Shown: positions 47,890-57,564 of the stretch, in pieces
Numbering within the stretch: the first letter of the stretch is position 1
How the letters are laid out: each line of letters begins with the position of its first letter
Origin: Candidatus Cloacimonetes bacterium HGW-Cloacimonetes-3
GTDB lineage: Bacteria > Cloacimonadota > Cloacimonadia > Cloacimonadales > Cloacimonadaceae
Length of the DNA stretch: 64,000 nt
Assembly: GCA_002840645.1 (NCBI GenBank)
Contig: PHBO01000006.1
Location: 1 to 64,000, forward strand
Direction: 5' to 3'
The notes under the pieces: model-generated
Seen by the model: the letters and a program-made list of their open reading frames with translations, nothing else
What the model was told of the DNA's origin: nothing
Databases searched by the model: none
Made by a program: the position numbers and the translations under genes

Positions 47890-49590
47890 TTAATCGTCTT
47901 CAAGTGATGAGGTATCACCAATTTCCTCGCCCCATTCCTGGGCTTTGAGGATACGGCGCATAATCTTACCGCTGCGGGTTTTGGGCAGGCTGGGCACGAA
48001 CTCTATTTCCTGGGGCATTGCCAGAGGGGAGAGGCGTTTGCGGATGAAGTTCATTATTTCCAGATCCAGCTCGGGGCTTGCAATAAAGCCGGGTTTAAGG
48101 CACACAAAGGCTTTCACCACTTCCATGTTTACAAAGTCCGGCTTTGCCACCACAGCGGATTCCGCTACGGCAGGGTGCTCTATCAAAGCAGATTCTACTT
48201 CGAATGGGCTTACCAGATGTCCGCCGGTGTTGATGATATCATCATCGCGGCCAATGAACCAATAGTAGCCGTCCCCATCAATATAGGAGCGGTCGCCGGG
48301 GATATACCACCCGTTTTTGAACTTGGCATCGTATATTTCCTGATTGTTCCAGTACATGCGCATCATGCTTGGCCAGCCTGGTTTGATGCCTATCAAGCCC
48401 GCTTGACCGGTGGGGACTGGTTCGTATGTGTCGGGATCAAGGATAGTGGCAGTGATACCGGGGAAGGGTTTACCCATACTTCCCGGTTTAATCTTCATGC
48501 CGGGGTAGTTGGAGATCATAATGCTTCCGGTTTCGGTCTGCCAGTAAGAATCGTGGAAAGGTAAACCAAAAACCTTTTCACCCCAGATAACAGCTTCTGC
48601 GTTAAGGGGTTCGCCCACGCTGGCAAGATGCCTTAAAGAGGAGAGGTCATAGTTCTTTATAACCTCTTCGCCGGCTTTCATCAGAGAGCGAATGGCAGTT
48701 GGGGCAGAATACCAAACGGTGATCTTATGCTTTTGGATAAAGGCATACCATGCATCGGCAGAGAAGCCGATGTCATTCACACATTGCGTTACGCCACATG
48801 CCCAGGCACCAATTATGCCGTAGGAAGTGCCGGTTACCCAGCCGGGATCAGCAGTACACCAGTAAATATCATCATCCTGTAAGTCCAAAACCCATTTGGA
48901 GCTGAGATATTGCGAGATTAGAGAATAGTGAACGTGTTTAACGCCTTTGGGCATGCCGGTGGTGCCGGAAGTGTAGTGCAAAACAGAAGGTGATTCAGCT
49001 TTGGTGGGGAAGGATTCAAAGACCTCGACACGTTTCGCTTCATCCATAATGAACGCTACTTCCTTATCTTGCAGCGGGTTTTTGCCGTTGTCATCAACAA
49101 TAATCACATGCTTCAGGTTGGGCAAAGTAGCTACTATTTTGCGTACTTTACCAAGGTGCTTTTTCTGGGTTATAATCGCAGTAGCTCCGGAATTTTCCAT
49201 ACGGACATGCAGTGAATCCTCACCAAAAGCGGAGAATAAAGGCTGAGCAATCGCACCCGATTTCAGGATACCTACAAAGCCTATGTACAGCTCCGGAATC
49301 CTATCCAGAAAAAGGCAGACGCGTTCTTCAGGCTTTATACCCAGTTTTTGAAGGAAATCCGCGATGGTGTTGCTAAGTTGACGGAGGTCATTATAAGTGT
49401 AGTTCTTGGCTTTGCCTCCCAGACCTTCCCATTTTAAAGCCAGTTTTTCGCCTTTGCCCATGTTGCAGATGCGGTCGGAGCAATACCAACCGATGTTGAT
49501 AACATCACCGGGTTTGTAACCGAGTTCATCTTCAGCTATCTTCCAGGAAAAGTTGTTTAGTCTCTCGTTGTAGGAACCGATATTGTGCAT
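47890..49590 (-). CDS. acs: Acetyl-CoA synthetase, AMP-forming (short type)
   Basis: A 566-residue adenylate-forming ligase, close in length and style to Bacillus AcsA (572). Motifs are the P-loop YTSGTTGMPKGVKH, the acetyl-type DSYWQTETG, GWYIPGDRSYIDGDGYYWFIGRDDD, and catalytic K542 in TRSGKIMRR. It would make acetyl-CoA from acetate, or could load an acyl-AMP onto the carrier protein encoded next. First gene of the minus-strand operon, with AAGAGGT upstream and a TTGACA promoter. SatP on the facing strand could supply acetate. Confidence 0.9.
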   Translation of the reverse strand: MHNIGSYNERLNNFSWKIAEDELGYKPGDVINIGWYCSDRICNMGKGEKLALKWEGLGGKAKNYTYNDLRQLSNTIADFLQKLGIKPEERVCLFLDRIPELYIGFVGILKSGAIAQPLFSAFGEDSLHVRMENSGATAIITQKKHLGKVRKIVATLPNLKHVIIVDDNGKNPLQDKEVAFIMDEAKRVEVFESFPTKAESPSVLHYTSGTTGMPKGVKHVHYSLISQYLSSKWVLDLQDDDIYWCTADPGWVTGTSYGIIGAWACGVTQCVNDIGFSADAWYAFIQKHKITVWYSAPTAIRSLMKAGEEVIKNYDLSSLRHLASVGEPLNAEAVIWGEKVFGLPFHDSYWQTETGSIMISNYPGMKIKPGSMGKPFPGITATILDPDTYEPVPTGQAGLIGIKPGWPSMMRMYWNNQEIYDAKFKNGWYIPGDRSYIDGDGYYWFIGRDDDIINTGGHLVSPFEVESALIEHPAVAESAVVAKPDFVNMEVVKAFVCLKPGFIASPELDLEIMNFIRKRLSPLAMPQEIEFVPSLPKTRSGKIMRRILKAQEWGEEIGDTSSLEDD

Positions 49591-49662
49591 ATTTATTACC
49601 TCTTGTGAGTTTATTTACCTTAAACACATTGGGACAGCAGTAATGAATCTGATTCTAATTTA

Positions 49663-49692
49663 CAGGGTTTCGTCGGGCTATATTTTTGTCAA
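49663..49692 (-). promoter_or_regulatory. Promoter of acs-acp-kbl
   Basis: On the minus strand ATTGACA with ANNNTG (A at 19, TG at 23-24), 102 nt before the acs ATG. Family B palindrome copy 2 lies between this promoter and the divergent one at 49854. Confidence 0.5.
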
Positions 49693-49730
49693 TAACAAAT
49701 TCGAATCAGCTTCTTACTTTCAGGTATTGC

Positions 49731-49785
49731 CCTATCATTGCCCACTCATTGTCCACAAACAGGGCAATAGGTGGGCAATGATAGG
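49731..49785. repeat. Palindromic repeat family B, copy 2
   Basis: CCTATCATTGCCCAC.. (49731-49754) pairs with 49762-49785 with three mismatches over 24 positions. The loop ACAAACA is close to the reverse complement of the TCTTTGT loop in the other two copies, so this copy appears inverted. It sits between two divergent promoters. Confidence 0.85.
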
Positions 49786-49853
49786 AATAAGGCACTAAGA
49801 AAGTAGCAGGAAACCTGATAGTGTATTATACAGCCGAGAACTCAAAAATTGCA

Positions 49854-49883
49854 TTGACATCATCGTGCCTTAAGAAAAAGTTG
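49854..49883 (+). promoter_or_regulatory. Promoter of the EnvC-like gene
   Basis: TTGACA with AAGTTG (A at 19, TG at 23-24), 57 nt before the ATG at 49911. Its position supports that start over an upstream in-frame ATG at 49821. Confidence 0.55.
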
Positions 49884-49910
49884 GCAAGGAACCTGACCTT
49901 GGAGAAAAAA

Positions 49911-51008
49911 ATGCCCAAATATATGATTTTGCTAATGCTGTGCCTGCTGTGGTCACTTAATTATGCCGACGAGTTGGACGATAAAATGCGCCAACTGAAA
50001 GAAGTCCAAAAACAATTGGAAAGCACTCAGCAGAAAGTGAAACAAGCAGAAACGAAAAAGAAGCAGGCAGAAGGTGAGATTCAGCGCACCTCTTCATTGA
50101 AACGCAGGACTGAAGACAATCTAAAAAAGCTAAAAAAAGAAGAAATGGTAATCCGGGATTCTTTACGTTCCGTACAACAACGGCTGGTGGATGCAGAAAG
50201 CAGTTTAAGTGCAATGCGCCGTGCTCAGAATGCAGAGCTCGATATGCTGCTGCGGGTGGATAGATCTTACAAACAGCAAGGGATTAAGCATCGTGATCAC
50301 CGTTATTTAAAAAACTTGATTCAAGGTAGCAAACAGAAGATAGATATATTGTCCGGTTACCGTGTGTCACTTACTTTCGAGCGTGAACTGCATCAGAACG
50401 AGGCAGTGAAGGTTACACGTGGAGTGAAAGAAGAAAGCAGCAAAAATGTTCAGTACGACAAAAAGATAAAAAACCTTGCCACGCAAAGCAAACAGCTTAC
50501 CCAGGAACAAAAAAAGCTTCAGGCACAAGTAGAAAAGCTTAAGAAGGATAGTGCTTCGTTAGAAGGATTAGTAAACCAATTGATGGCAAAGCAAGGTAAA
50601 ACCCCTTCCACATACCAGTTTACAGGGAAAAAGATCGCTTGGCCCCTTCGGGGTAAAATTATCCGTAGCTACGGTGAGGAAACTAAAAGCTATGGTACAA
50701 GCGTGGTAAACAACGGAATTGATATAGCCGCTAAGGAAGGAACGACCGTGGTTGCCGCAGATGATGGCGAAGTGATATTCTCGGACAGGTACGGCGGGCA
50801 AGGCAAACTGATTATAATTGATCATAAAAACGGCTTTTTCACCCTATATGCCTATAACAACGAGTTAACGGTTGCCAAAGGTGCAACCGTGAAACGAGGA
50901 CAAACTATTGCCAAAAGCGGTATGTCCGGCTCTGCCAATCAGGCATCACTTCATTTTGAGCTGCGTAAAGATGGCAAAGCTATAAACCCCGTACCCTTTT
51001 TAGAGTAA
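49911..51008 (+). CDS. EnvC-like periplasmic factor with degenerate M23 domain
   Basis: A 365-residue exported protein: signal peptide (MPKYMILLMLCLLWSLNYA), a long Lys/Glu/Gln coiled coil (about 20-230) and a C-terminal LytM/M23 fold (about 245-363). In active M23 peptidases zinc is held by H-x3-D and H-x-H. Here the first histidine site reads NNGIDIA (Asn for His), and the Y-G-H-L region reads LYAYNNEL; only LHFELR is kept. The same pattern occurs in EnvC, which activates amidases rather than cutting peptidoglycan itself. A cell-division role at the septum is therefore likely. The start at 49911 fits both the signal peptide and promoter. Confidence 0.88.
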   Translation: MPKYMILLMLCLLWSLNYADELDDKMRQLKEVQKQLESTQQKVKQAETKKKQAEGEIQRTSSLKRRTEDNLKKLKKEEMVIRDSLRSVQQRLVDAESSLSAMRRAQNAELDMLLRVDRSYKQQGIKHRDHRYLKNLIQGSKQKIDILSGYRVSLTFERELHQNEAVKVTRGVKEESSKNVQYDKKIKNLATQSKQLTQEQKKLQAQVEKLKKDSASLEGLVNQLMAKQGKTPSTYQFTGKKIAWPLRGKIIRSYGEETKSYGTSVVNNGIDIAAKEGTTVVAADDGEVIFSDRYGGQGKLIIIDHKNGFFTLYAYNNELTVAKGATVKRGQTIAKSGMSGSANQASLHFELRKDGKAINPVPFLE

Positions 51009-51019
51009 GGAGATTAATA

Positions 51020-52144
51020 GTGCAAATAATGCGCGATCCCGGAATCCACAAGCTGGAAAAACTGCTAAGCAAAAACCCCATGCATGAAGCCACAATCCTG
51101 CACTGGACTGGTTCGATGTGGGGAATTGGATGCAGGCTGTCCTCAAAAGAGGCGATCACACGTATAAACCACCTTAAGCAACGATCTGACAAGCACGGCT
51201 ACATAGCTTTGCTTCCGGATATATCCGTGTTGGATGCAGCAAAAGTACCTTCTGCTCTGAAGCCTTTACTGGAGCAGTATTGGCCTGGCAACTTAACCGT
51301 TGTTTTTAGCTACGATGATCCCAAGTTCAAAGATATTGCTGTGGATGGCAAAGTAGCTTTTCGGGTTCCCGCAGATCCTTCGCTTAGGGCGATGATAAAC
51401 CTGCTGGGAGAACCACTGATTAGTACAAGTGTAAATGTATCAGGCTTACCGCCGGAAGAAGATTTTAACCGGATTGAACGTAACTACAGCACTTGGTTTG
51501 ATTTTGCCCTGTTACCACAAGCAAAGGAAGTAAGAAGCGGAACAGAATTCTCCACTATCGTAGAATACATCAGAACAAACGAAGCAAAAAGCACAAGCCG
51601 CAGTGATGAACTTAAATGCCTGCGTGAGGGTTCGGTGCCCTTCTATGAGATAAAGCAATCTTTTAAACTGCCCATGGTTATGTTTGTGTGCACGGCTAAT
51701 ATATGCCGCAGTCCCATTGCAGAGAAGCTGTTTAGGATGATGATTCTGAACGATAACATGCCTTTGGCAACGGATTCTTGTGGTTTGATAGACGGGGGAC
51801 ACAATATCTCGCTAAGTTCCATGCAATTACTTATGGAACGCGGGCTTTTGGAAGCTCAGGAGCATGTGTCCAAACAGGTTACTCCCCAGATGATTACATC
51901 GAGTTGGTTGGTGCTTACCATGGAAGAAAGACAACGGGAATGGCTGCGGGATCAAAGCCCCAATTCCGGACACAAGATATTAACATTAAACGAGATAGTA
52001 GGGGAAACCGGAGATATAAAAGATCCTTATGGTAGCGATCTGGAAAGCTATCGAAAAACTTTCGTGATTATTGAAGACCGTCTGCAACGACTGATGGAAA
52101 TGATAAAAACCGATACTCTAAAACTTACGGACAACGGCATATGA
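51020..52144 (+). CDS. Fusion: YrdC/Sua5-like domain + low-molecular-weight protein phosphatase
   Basis: A 374-residue two-domain protein. Residues about 15-200 are a YrdC/Sua5-type fold that makes threonylcarbamoyl-AMP for t6A tRNA modification: [30 protein letters not shown]. Its first motif is altered ([10 protein letters not shown] for the usual P-T-D/E-T-V-Y-G-L-G). Residues about 218-365 are a low-molecular-weight phosphatase with P-loop C224-TANI-C-R230-S and the acid D335 in DPYG. I228 is the tyrosine-phosphatase-type residue; arginine phosphatases such as YwlE have Thr there. The GTG start has AAGGAG 7 nt upstream. The purL start overlaps its stop (ATGA). Confidence 0.88.
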   Translation: MQIMRDPGIHKLEKLLSKNPMHEATILHWTGSMWGIGCRLSSKEAITRINHLKQRSDKHGYIALLPDISVLDAAKVPSALKPLLEQYWPGNLTVVFSYDDPKFKDIAVDGKVAFRVPADPSLRAMINLLGEPLISTSVNVSGLPPEEDFNRIERNYSTWFDFALLPQAKEVRSGTEFSTIVEYIRTNEAKSTSRSDELKCLREGSVPFYEIKQSFKLPMVMFVCTANICRSPIAEKLFRMMILNDNMPLATDSCGLIDGGHNISLSSMQLLMERGLLEAQEHVSKQVTPQMITSSWLVLTMEERQREWLRDQSPNSGHKILTLNEIVGETGDIKDPYGSDLESYRKTFVIIEDRLQRLMEMIKTDTLKLTDNGI

Positions 52145-54351
52145 TTGAATGCTTGATAAGCCCTGCTCTGATTGCTGAACATGGCATCAGCCCGGAAGAA
52201 TACCAACAGATACTTAGCATATTAAAAAGAGAACCAAGCCTTGTGGAATTGGGGATATTCAGTGTGATGTGGAGCGAACATGCCAGCTATAAGAACTCGG
52301 TTAAGCTACTAAAAACCCTTCCCAAGGACGGGTCTGCCATGCTTACCAAAGCCGGTGAGGAAAATGCCGGAGTGGTGGATATAGGGCAGGGGCTGGCGAT
52401 AACTTTTAAGATTGAAAGCCATAATCACCCCTCCGCACTGGAGCCATACCATGGTGCTGCTACAGGTGTGGGAGGGATATTAAGAGATATCTTTACCATG
52501 GGAGCAAGACCGATTGCAGCCCTTAATTCGTTACGATTTGGTAATCCCGACAATCCCAAAGTGAAGCACCTTATCAGCGAAGTTGTGCACGGCATTGCCG
52601 ATTATGGTAATTGCTTTGGCGTGCCCACTGTGGGTGGCGAGATATACTTTGAGGATAGTTACGAAGGCAATCCACTGGTTAATGCTATGGCGGTGGGAGT
52701 TTTGAAGCATGGACAGATGGCGAAGTCTGCTGCTTCCGGGGTTGGCAATGCAGTAATAATCGTGGGTGCTAAGACTGGCAGAGACGGTATTCACGGTGCT
52801 ACTTTCGCTTCTATAGAACTCAGCAATGAATCAGAAGAAAAGCGTACTGCTGTGCAGGTCGGCGATCCCTTCCTGGAGAAACTGCTGTTGGAAGCCACTT
52901 TGGAAGTAATACATGCAGGCTTAGTGGTTGGCATACAGGATATGGGCGCAGCAGGCTTAACCTGCTCCAGTTCCGAAATGGCAGGCAAGGGCGAAGTTGG
53001 CATAGAGATTGATGTGGCACTTGTTCCCCAGCGCGAATCGGGTATGAGTCCCTATGAGATTATGCTGTCCGAATCACAGGAACGGATGCTTGTGATTGTT
53101 GAACCACATAATGTTGATAAGGTTAAAGATGTCTTCGCTAAGTGGGATTTGGATGCTGTGCAGATTGGCAAGGTTACCGATGATAAGCTGCTGCGCGTGT
53201 TTTTCCAGAAAGAGATGGTGGCGGAAATCCCGGCAGAAACGCTTATTCTGGGTGGTACAGCACCGGTTTACAGCCGTGAAAGCAAACGCCCAGAGTATCT
53301 TGAAGAGTTACTAAGCTACGATCTGGAGAACTTGCCGGAGCCACATGATTACAACGCAACTTTCTTCAAAATGATGGCATGTGCCAATCTGGCAAGTAGA
53401 CACAGGGTTTACCGCCAATATGACCATATGGTTCAAATTGGCAGTGTAGTAGAGCCCGGTTCTGATGCAGCAGTGATTCGCATTCATGATACCGACATGG
53501 CTATCGCATTATCTACAGATTGCAATGGTAGGCACTGTGCACTTGATCCCTATATGGGAACTATGGCAGCCGTGGCAGAAGGTGCCCGTAACGTAGCTTG
53601 CAGCGGAGCTAAACCATTGGCAATTACGAATTGCCTTAACTTTGGCAATCCCTATAAGCCGGAGGCATACTATTTCTTTTCGGAAGCAATACGTGGTATG
53701 TCTGAGGCATGCAAAGCATTTGAGACACCAGTAACCGGTGGCAATGTGTCGTTTTATAACGAGAACCCTACCGGAGCAATATATCCCACTCCTGTGATCG
53801 GGATGCTTGGTTTGATGCAGGACTTTAGTAAAGCCATGACCCAAAGCTTTAAGCATGCAGGTGATGTGATAATGCTGCTCGGCAGCTTAAGCAGCGGTAT
53901 TGGGGGATCTGAATACCTGAAACAGGAGTTTGGCATTGTGGCAGGAAACCCTCCTCAGATTAATCTGCATACGGAAAAGCAGTTACAGCAGCTTATCTTA
54001 CAGCTTATACATGAAGAGCTTGTAAACAGTGCCCATGATGTTTCGGACGGTGGTCTATTGGTTGCTGTGGCAGAATCCTGTTTTAATGATTCTCATCAGC
54101 ATGGAGCTAATCTGCAATTCAGTTTGCCGCACAAAGCATCACACATATATTTTGGCGAAGCTGCGGGACGCATACTAATAAGTGCAAACCCCAATAACAT
54201 CAATTCTATCAAGCTGCTTGCTGATATGTACGGGATAGAATGCTATGATGTGGGTCTGATTAATGATAGTAATCTGCTTAGTGTAAATGATCATATCAAG
54301 ATAGATATAAATGAACTACACCATGCTTGGTGGCATGGATTAACTCTCTAA
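52141..54351 (+). CDS. purL: Phosphoribosylformylglycinamidine synthase subunit PurL (small type)
   Basis: The ATP-dependent synthase of the fourth purine step. At 736 residues it is the small form that works with separate PurQ and PurS, neither of which is in the window. Conserved segments are [48 protein letters not shown] and VSDGGLLVA-like [14 protein letters not shown]. It is translationally coupled to the YrdC-phosphatase gene by ATGA. Confidence 0.96.
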   Translation: MIECLISPALIAEHGISPEEYQQILSILKREPSLVELGIFSVMWSEHASYKNSVKLLKTLPKDGSAMLTKAGEENAGVVDIGQGLAITFKIESHNHPSALEPYHGAATGVGGILRDIFTMGARPIAALNSLRFGNPDNPKVKHLISEVVHGIADYGNCFGVPTVGGEIYFEDSYEGNPLVNAMAVGVLKHGQMAKSAASGVGNAVIIVGAKTGRDGIHGATFASIELSNESEEKRTAVQVGDPFLEKLLLEATLEVIHAGLVVGIQDMGAAGLTCSSSEMAGKGEVGIEIDVALVPQRESGMSPYEIMLSESQERMLVIVEPHNVDKVKDVFAKWDLDAVQIGKVTDDKLLRVFFQKEMVAEIPAETLILGGTAPVYSRESKRPEYLEELLSYDLENLPEPHDYNATFFKMMACANLASRHRVYRQYDHMVQIGSVVEPGSDAAVIRIHDTDMAIALSTDCNGRHCALDPYMGTMAAVAEGARNVACSGAKPLAITNCLNFGNPYKPEAYYFFSEAIRGMSEACKAFETPVTGGNVSFYNENPTGAIYPTPVIGMLGLMQDFSKAMTQSFKHAGDVIMLLGSLSSGIGGSEYLKQEFGIVAGNPPQINLHTEKQLQQLILQLIHEELVNSAHDVSDGGLLVAVAESCFNDSHQHGANLQFSLPHKASHIYFGEAAGRILISANPNNINSIKLLADMYGIECYDVGLINDSNLLSVNDHIKIDINELHHAWWHGLTL

Positions 54352-54361
54352 GGAGGAGGAA

Positions 54362-54946
54362 ATGAGAATGGACTTTATCTTTGGCAACATCTTTTGGGGG
54401 ATTGTGATAATCCTGTTTGGAACCTCGATGATTTTAAAAGGATTCAACATTAATCTACCCCTTGTGAAAGTCTTTTTTGCCATAGTTATTATCATGTTTG
54501 GAGTAAGAATGCTCATCGGAGGCGGGAAACCACGCATCCATCGCTCAAAGAGTAACTTCAGTAAAAGTAGCTCAGTTCTTTACAGCCGTGATGATCAGGA
54601 ATACACTATGGTGTTTACCAGCGGAGATATTGATCTAAGCGAGCTACAGCCTGATGCCAAGGATATGGAAGTAACGGTTGTATTCGGCTCTGCCAAAGTT
54701 ATCTTGCCATCCGATCTTCGCTTCGACATTCGGACTACGGCTGTTTTGGGAGGTATTATATTGCCCAAAACTGGTCATTATGGCATTTCTGAAAATAAAA
54801 CATCTTTGAACCCGGATAGCACTTCTTCACCCATAAGAATTGAAGCAACTTCCGTGTTTGGGCGCATAGAATTCATTACCAAGGACAGAAGAGGTACTAT
54901 ACCAAAACCAGAAACTGAAGAGATAAAGCCTGAAGAGAGCTTTTAA
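54362..54946 (+). CDS. LiaF-like membrane protein
   Basis: A 194-residue protein with two N-terminal hydrophobic helices (about 6-25 and 32-50) and a C-terminal beta domain of the LiaF/cell-wall-active antibiotic response type: VVFGSAKVILPSD, TTAVLGGIILP and SVFGRIEF. In Firmicutes LiaF restrains an envelope-stress two-component system, but no liaRS is nearby, so only the fold is supported. AAGGAGG lies just before the ATG, 10 nt after purL. Confidence 0.8.
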   Translation: MRMDFIFGNIFWGIVIILFGTSMILKGFNINLPLVKVFFAIVIIMFGVRMLIGGGKPRIHRSKSNFSKSSSVLYSRDDQEYTMVFTSGDIDLSELQPDAKDMEVTVVFGSAKVILPSDLRFDIRTTAVLGGIILPKTGHYGISENKTSLNPDSTSSPIRIEATSVFGRIEFITKDRRGTIPKPETEEIKPEESF

Positions 54947-54975
54947 TCCTTGTTGCCAGCAGAACAAAGATAACT

Positions 54976-57171
54976 ATGACGGGTATAAATGCCAGAATTA
55001 GCATAATAGTCTTAATCCTGATCTCTTTCTGCTCATTCCTGAGTGGAAAGAAGCTTGGTTACGCCTTCAGCGGAGGCGGTGCGCGTGGATTTGCTCATAT
55101 CGGAGTGCTAAAGGTTCTGGAAGAAGAGGGAATAAAGCCGGATTATATCGCCGGATCAAGCATTGGTGCGATTATCGGTGCTTTTTACGCTATGGGTTAT
55201 TCTGCTGCTGAAATAGAAGATATTTGTTTAAGCTTAGATTGGGAGTTTCTCGCAAAGGACGTTCACTCCCGGGAAGATCTATACATAGGCCAAAAACGCT
55301 GGGCACCCTATGGTAATGCGGTTTTTGAGCTTAATGATAAATGGGTGCCCCGGCTGCCTTCAAGTGTTTATATGGGTAACCGGATAAATCTGGAAATGTT
55401 CAAATTTTTCGCTTCTGCATCAAGAGTCAGCTCTTTCGATGATCTGCCAATCCCTTTTGCATGCAACGCCACGAACTTGCTTACAGGCGAAGCAAAAACA
55501 TTCCGCAGTGGTTCTCTGATGCAAGCACTGCGGGCTTCCATGTCTATCCCAAGCTTGGTGAAACCATTTGAAATTGATGAAAATGTGTATATTGACGGAG
55601 GAGTTTCCCAAAACCTGCCAGGTGATTTATTACATGAGATGGGGGCGGATACGGTTATTGGTCTTAAGGTGAATTCCACCCTAAGAACCAGTGACAATCT
55701 GAACAACCTAATCGAAGTGTTAGACCAGACTATCAATATCGGTATTACACGTAATCTTAATGATCGCCTGGAGTGTATCGACCTGCTTATCGAACCAGAA
55801 TTGAATAGTCATTCAGCCACAGACTTCAGAGATATCCGTGCCATCATTGCAGCCGGCGAGAAATCCACAAGAGATAATATTGCTGTAATTCGCGCTTTCA
55901 AAGCAAAAATGCTTTTGGAGTCACATGATTCTGCCAAAGAGGATTCAAAGCCTCTTCAAAAGGACTTCAATCGTTATCTGGACACCTTCCATATAGAAAG
56001 CATCCAGGTTCACGGCAAACAATTCCTAAGTAAGGCAAAGGTAGAAGAGTACACAGATTTGCACAGCAATAGGGAATATACCACATCCGAGATTATTACC
56101 GGCTGCCAAAAGGCGTGGAACTCGCAAGCATTCAACACTATTTACCCGGTTCTGGAATATTCTTCCTCCAACAACTACATTCTCCACCTCCATATAAAGG
56201 AACGAGAACGCAAGCAAGCTGCGATCAACAATACTTACAACAGCGAGGACAAGCTTTGTGCCGGTGCTGTTCTTCTCTTGAATAATTACTTGCTTAAGAA
56301 CTCAAAGCTACTTGTAGAAGTTAAACTGGGGGGTAAAAACGAGTTAAATCTCGACTATGTGAAGAATTATGGCGAGGAATGGGGAGCATATTATCGCATA
56401 TTCCCTTACATAAACGATAAAACAATTTACAATTACAAAGATCATCACAAAACAAACAGCGTAAACTCACTGGAATGGGGTATGACATCCGGTTTGGGCT
56501 TTTTTGCCAAAGACTTAGTGATTGGTGAGATATTTTTGTTTAGCAGCCAAACCAGGCTTGACGAGGAGATATCCGAAACTCCATCACTTCCTCGACACAA
56601 TATCGTTAGTGGATTTGGCGTAAAAGGATACCATGAATCACTGGATAGCTACATCTTTCCCACCAAAGGCTCAAGAATAATGGCGAAGTTTAATTTTGCC
56701 CGCAGTGTGTCTATAAGTGACTACATATTTAGCAATTTACAGATGAAGAGCGAGCTTTATTTACCTCTTTCCAAGTGTTTTAGCGTGGGGGGGAGCATTG
56801 ATTACGGGACACATTTTAATGAAGCCGATGACAAGGGATATGATCACTTCGTTATCGGTGGTGCTGATGGATTCATGGGTTACTCTCGTAACGAAGTAAG
56901 TGCATCCCACTATCAAATTACATCGTTAGGATTAACAAGCACACCCTGCAAACGATGGGTGTTTCATGCAGGTATTCAGGGTTTACGATTCTCCGAAAGT
57001 GAGCTTTGGGGGGTGGAAAAAAACTGGGAATACTGTGGTTTTGCCGGTATCGGATATGCAAGCGCTATAATGCCGGTGCGCTTGAATTTAGCGGTGAATG
57101 AGGCTGGGAAAATAAACAGTTTGTTTAGTGTTGGCTACGATTTTGATATTTTCAAGTTTTCCCGTAGGTAG
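54976..57171 (+). CDS. PlpD-like patatin phospholipase with outer-membrane barrel
   Basis: A 731-residue type Vd autotransporter-like protein. A signal peptide covers 1-24. The patatin domain (about 25-320) has the oxyanion loop GGGARG (33-38), nucleophile S62 in GSSIG and D207 in DGG. A POTRA-like segment (about 330-400) follows, then a 16-stranded-type barrel of the Omp85 superfamily with KGSRIMAKFNF and GGADGFMGYSRNE-like GGADGFMGY. The last residues are SRR, not the usual Phe. It would release fatty acids from phospholipids at the cell surface. Confidence 0.9.
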   Translation: MTGINARISIIVLILISFCSFLSGKKLGYAFSGGGARGFAHIGVLKVLEEEGIKPDYIAGSSIGAIIGAFYAMGYSAAEIEDICLSLDWEFLAKDVHSREDLYIGQKRWAPYGNAVFELNDKWVPRLPSSVYMGNRINLEMFKFFASASRVSSFDDLPIPFACNATNLLTGEAKTFRSGSLMQALRASMSIPSLVKPFEIDENVYIDGGVSQNLPGDLLHEMGADTVIGLKVNSTLRTSDNLNNLIEVLDQTINIGITRNLNDRLECIDLLIEPELNSHSATDFRDIRAIIAAGEKSTRDNIAVIRAFKAKMLLESHDSAKEDSKPLQKDFNRYLDTFHIESIQVHGKQFLSKAKVEEYTDLHSNREYTTSEIITGCQKAWNSQAFNTIYPVLEYSSSNNYILHLHIKERERKQAAINNTYNSEDKLCAGAVLLLNNYLLKNSKLLVEVKLGGKNELNLDYVKNYGEEWGAYYRIFPYINDKTIYNYKDHHKTNSVNSLEWGMTSGLGFFAKDLVIGEIFLFSSQTRLDEEISETPSLPRHNIVSGFGVKGYHESLDSYIFPTKGSRIMAKFNFARSVSISDYIFSNLQMKSELYLPLSKCFSVGGSIDYGTHFNEADDKGYDHFVIGGADGFMGYSRNEVSASHYQITSLGLTSTPCKRWVFHAGIQGLRFSESELWGVEKNWEYCGFAGIGYASAIMPVRLNLAVNEAGKINSLFSVGYDFDIFKFSRR

Positions 57172-57325
57172 TGGGTTAGAATATCATCCACACCTAAAGC
57201 TACTTCCTTTCAGCTCTATGTAAAATTTAGTTATCAGCTTGTTACTTCCATGTTACCCGCTTTGCTGTAATACTACCATTTCACCTTTGCAGCAATATCA
57301 TCATCCTTGCTGTTTTCATTTATAA

Positions 57326-57390
57326 TGCCATAATAATTCCCTAACGATTCCCTAATGGCGTTAGGGAATCGTTAGGGAATTATTATGGCA
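57326..57390. repeat. Palindromic repeat family A, copy 2
   Basis: A perfect inverted repeat with 30-bp arms (57326-57355 and 57361-57390) around the 5-nt centre TGGCG. Each arm contains two 11-bp units, ATTCCCTAACG and ATTCCCTAATG. It shares unit, centre and orientation with the copy at 1-64. Confidence 0.95.
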
Positions 57391-57518
57391 GCAGTAGGGA
57401 AACCAGCAAGGGTAATGTGGGATCCTAAATAGCCGGCAGGATGCACAATTTGAAAAGATAATAAGTACCACTTACGCGCATAATTTGATATAAAACCGAA
57501 AGAAAGAAGCGATTTAAC

Positions 57519-57547
57519 TTGACAAGATATCGAGAATAATTAGATTG
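57519..57547 (+). promoter_or_regulatory. Promoter of the 57565 gene
   Basis: CTTGACA then TAGATTG (A at 18, TG at 22-23), 46 nt before the ATG. TAGATTG is a near match to the Bacteroidota TAnnTTTG element. Confidence 0.55.
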
Positions 57548-57564
57548 CCATATAGAGGTGATGT

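Larger units (their letters stand above)
57172..57564. other. Intergenic region with long perfect palindrome
   Basis: This 393-nt gap holds no recognised gene. Its main feature is the family A palindrome (57326-57390), followed by the promoter at 57519. No other structure stood out. Confidence 0.6.

Noticed and set aside
49821-49910. Upstream start for the EnvC-like gene
   Set aside because: It would place 30 residues before the signal peptide and put the promoter inside the coding sequence.
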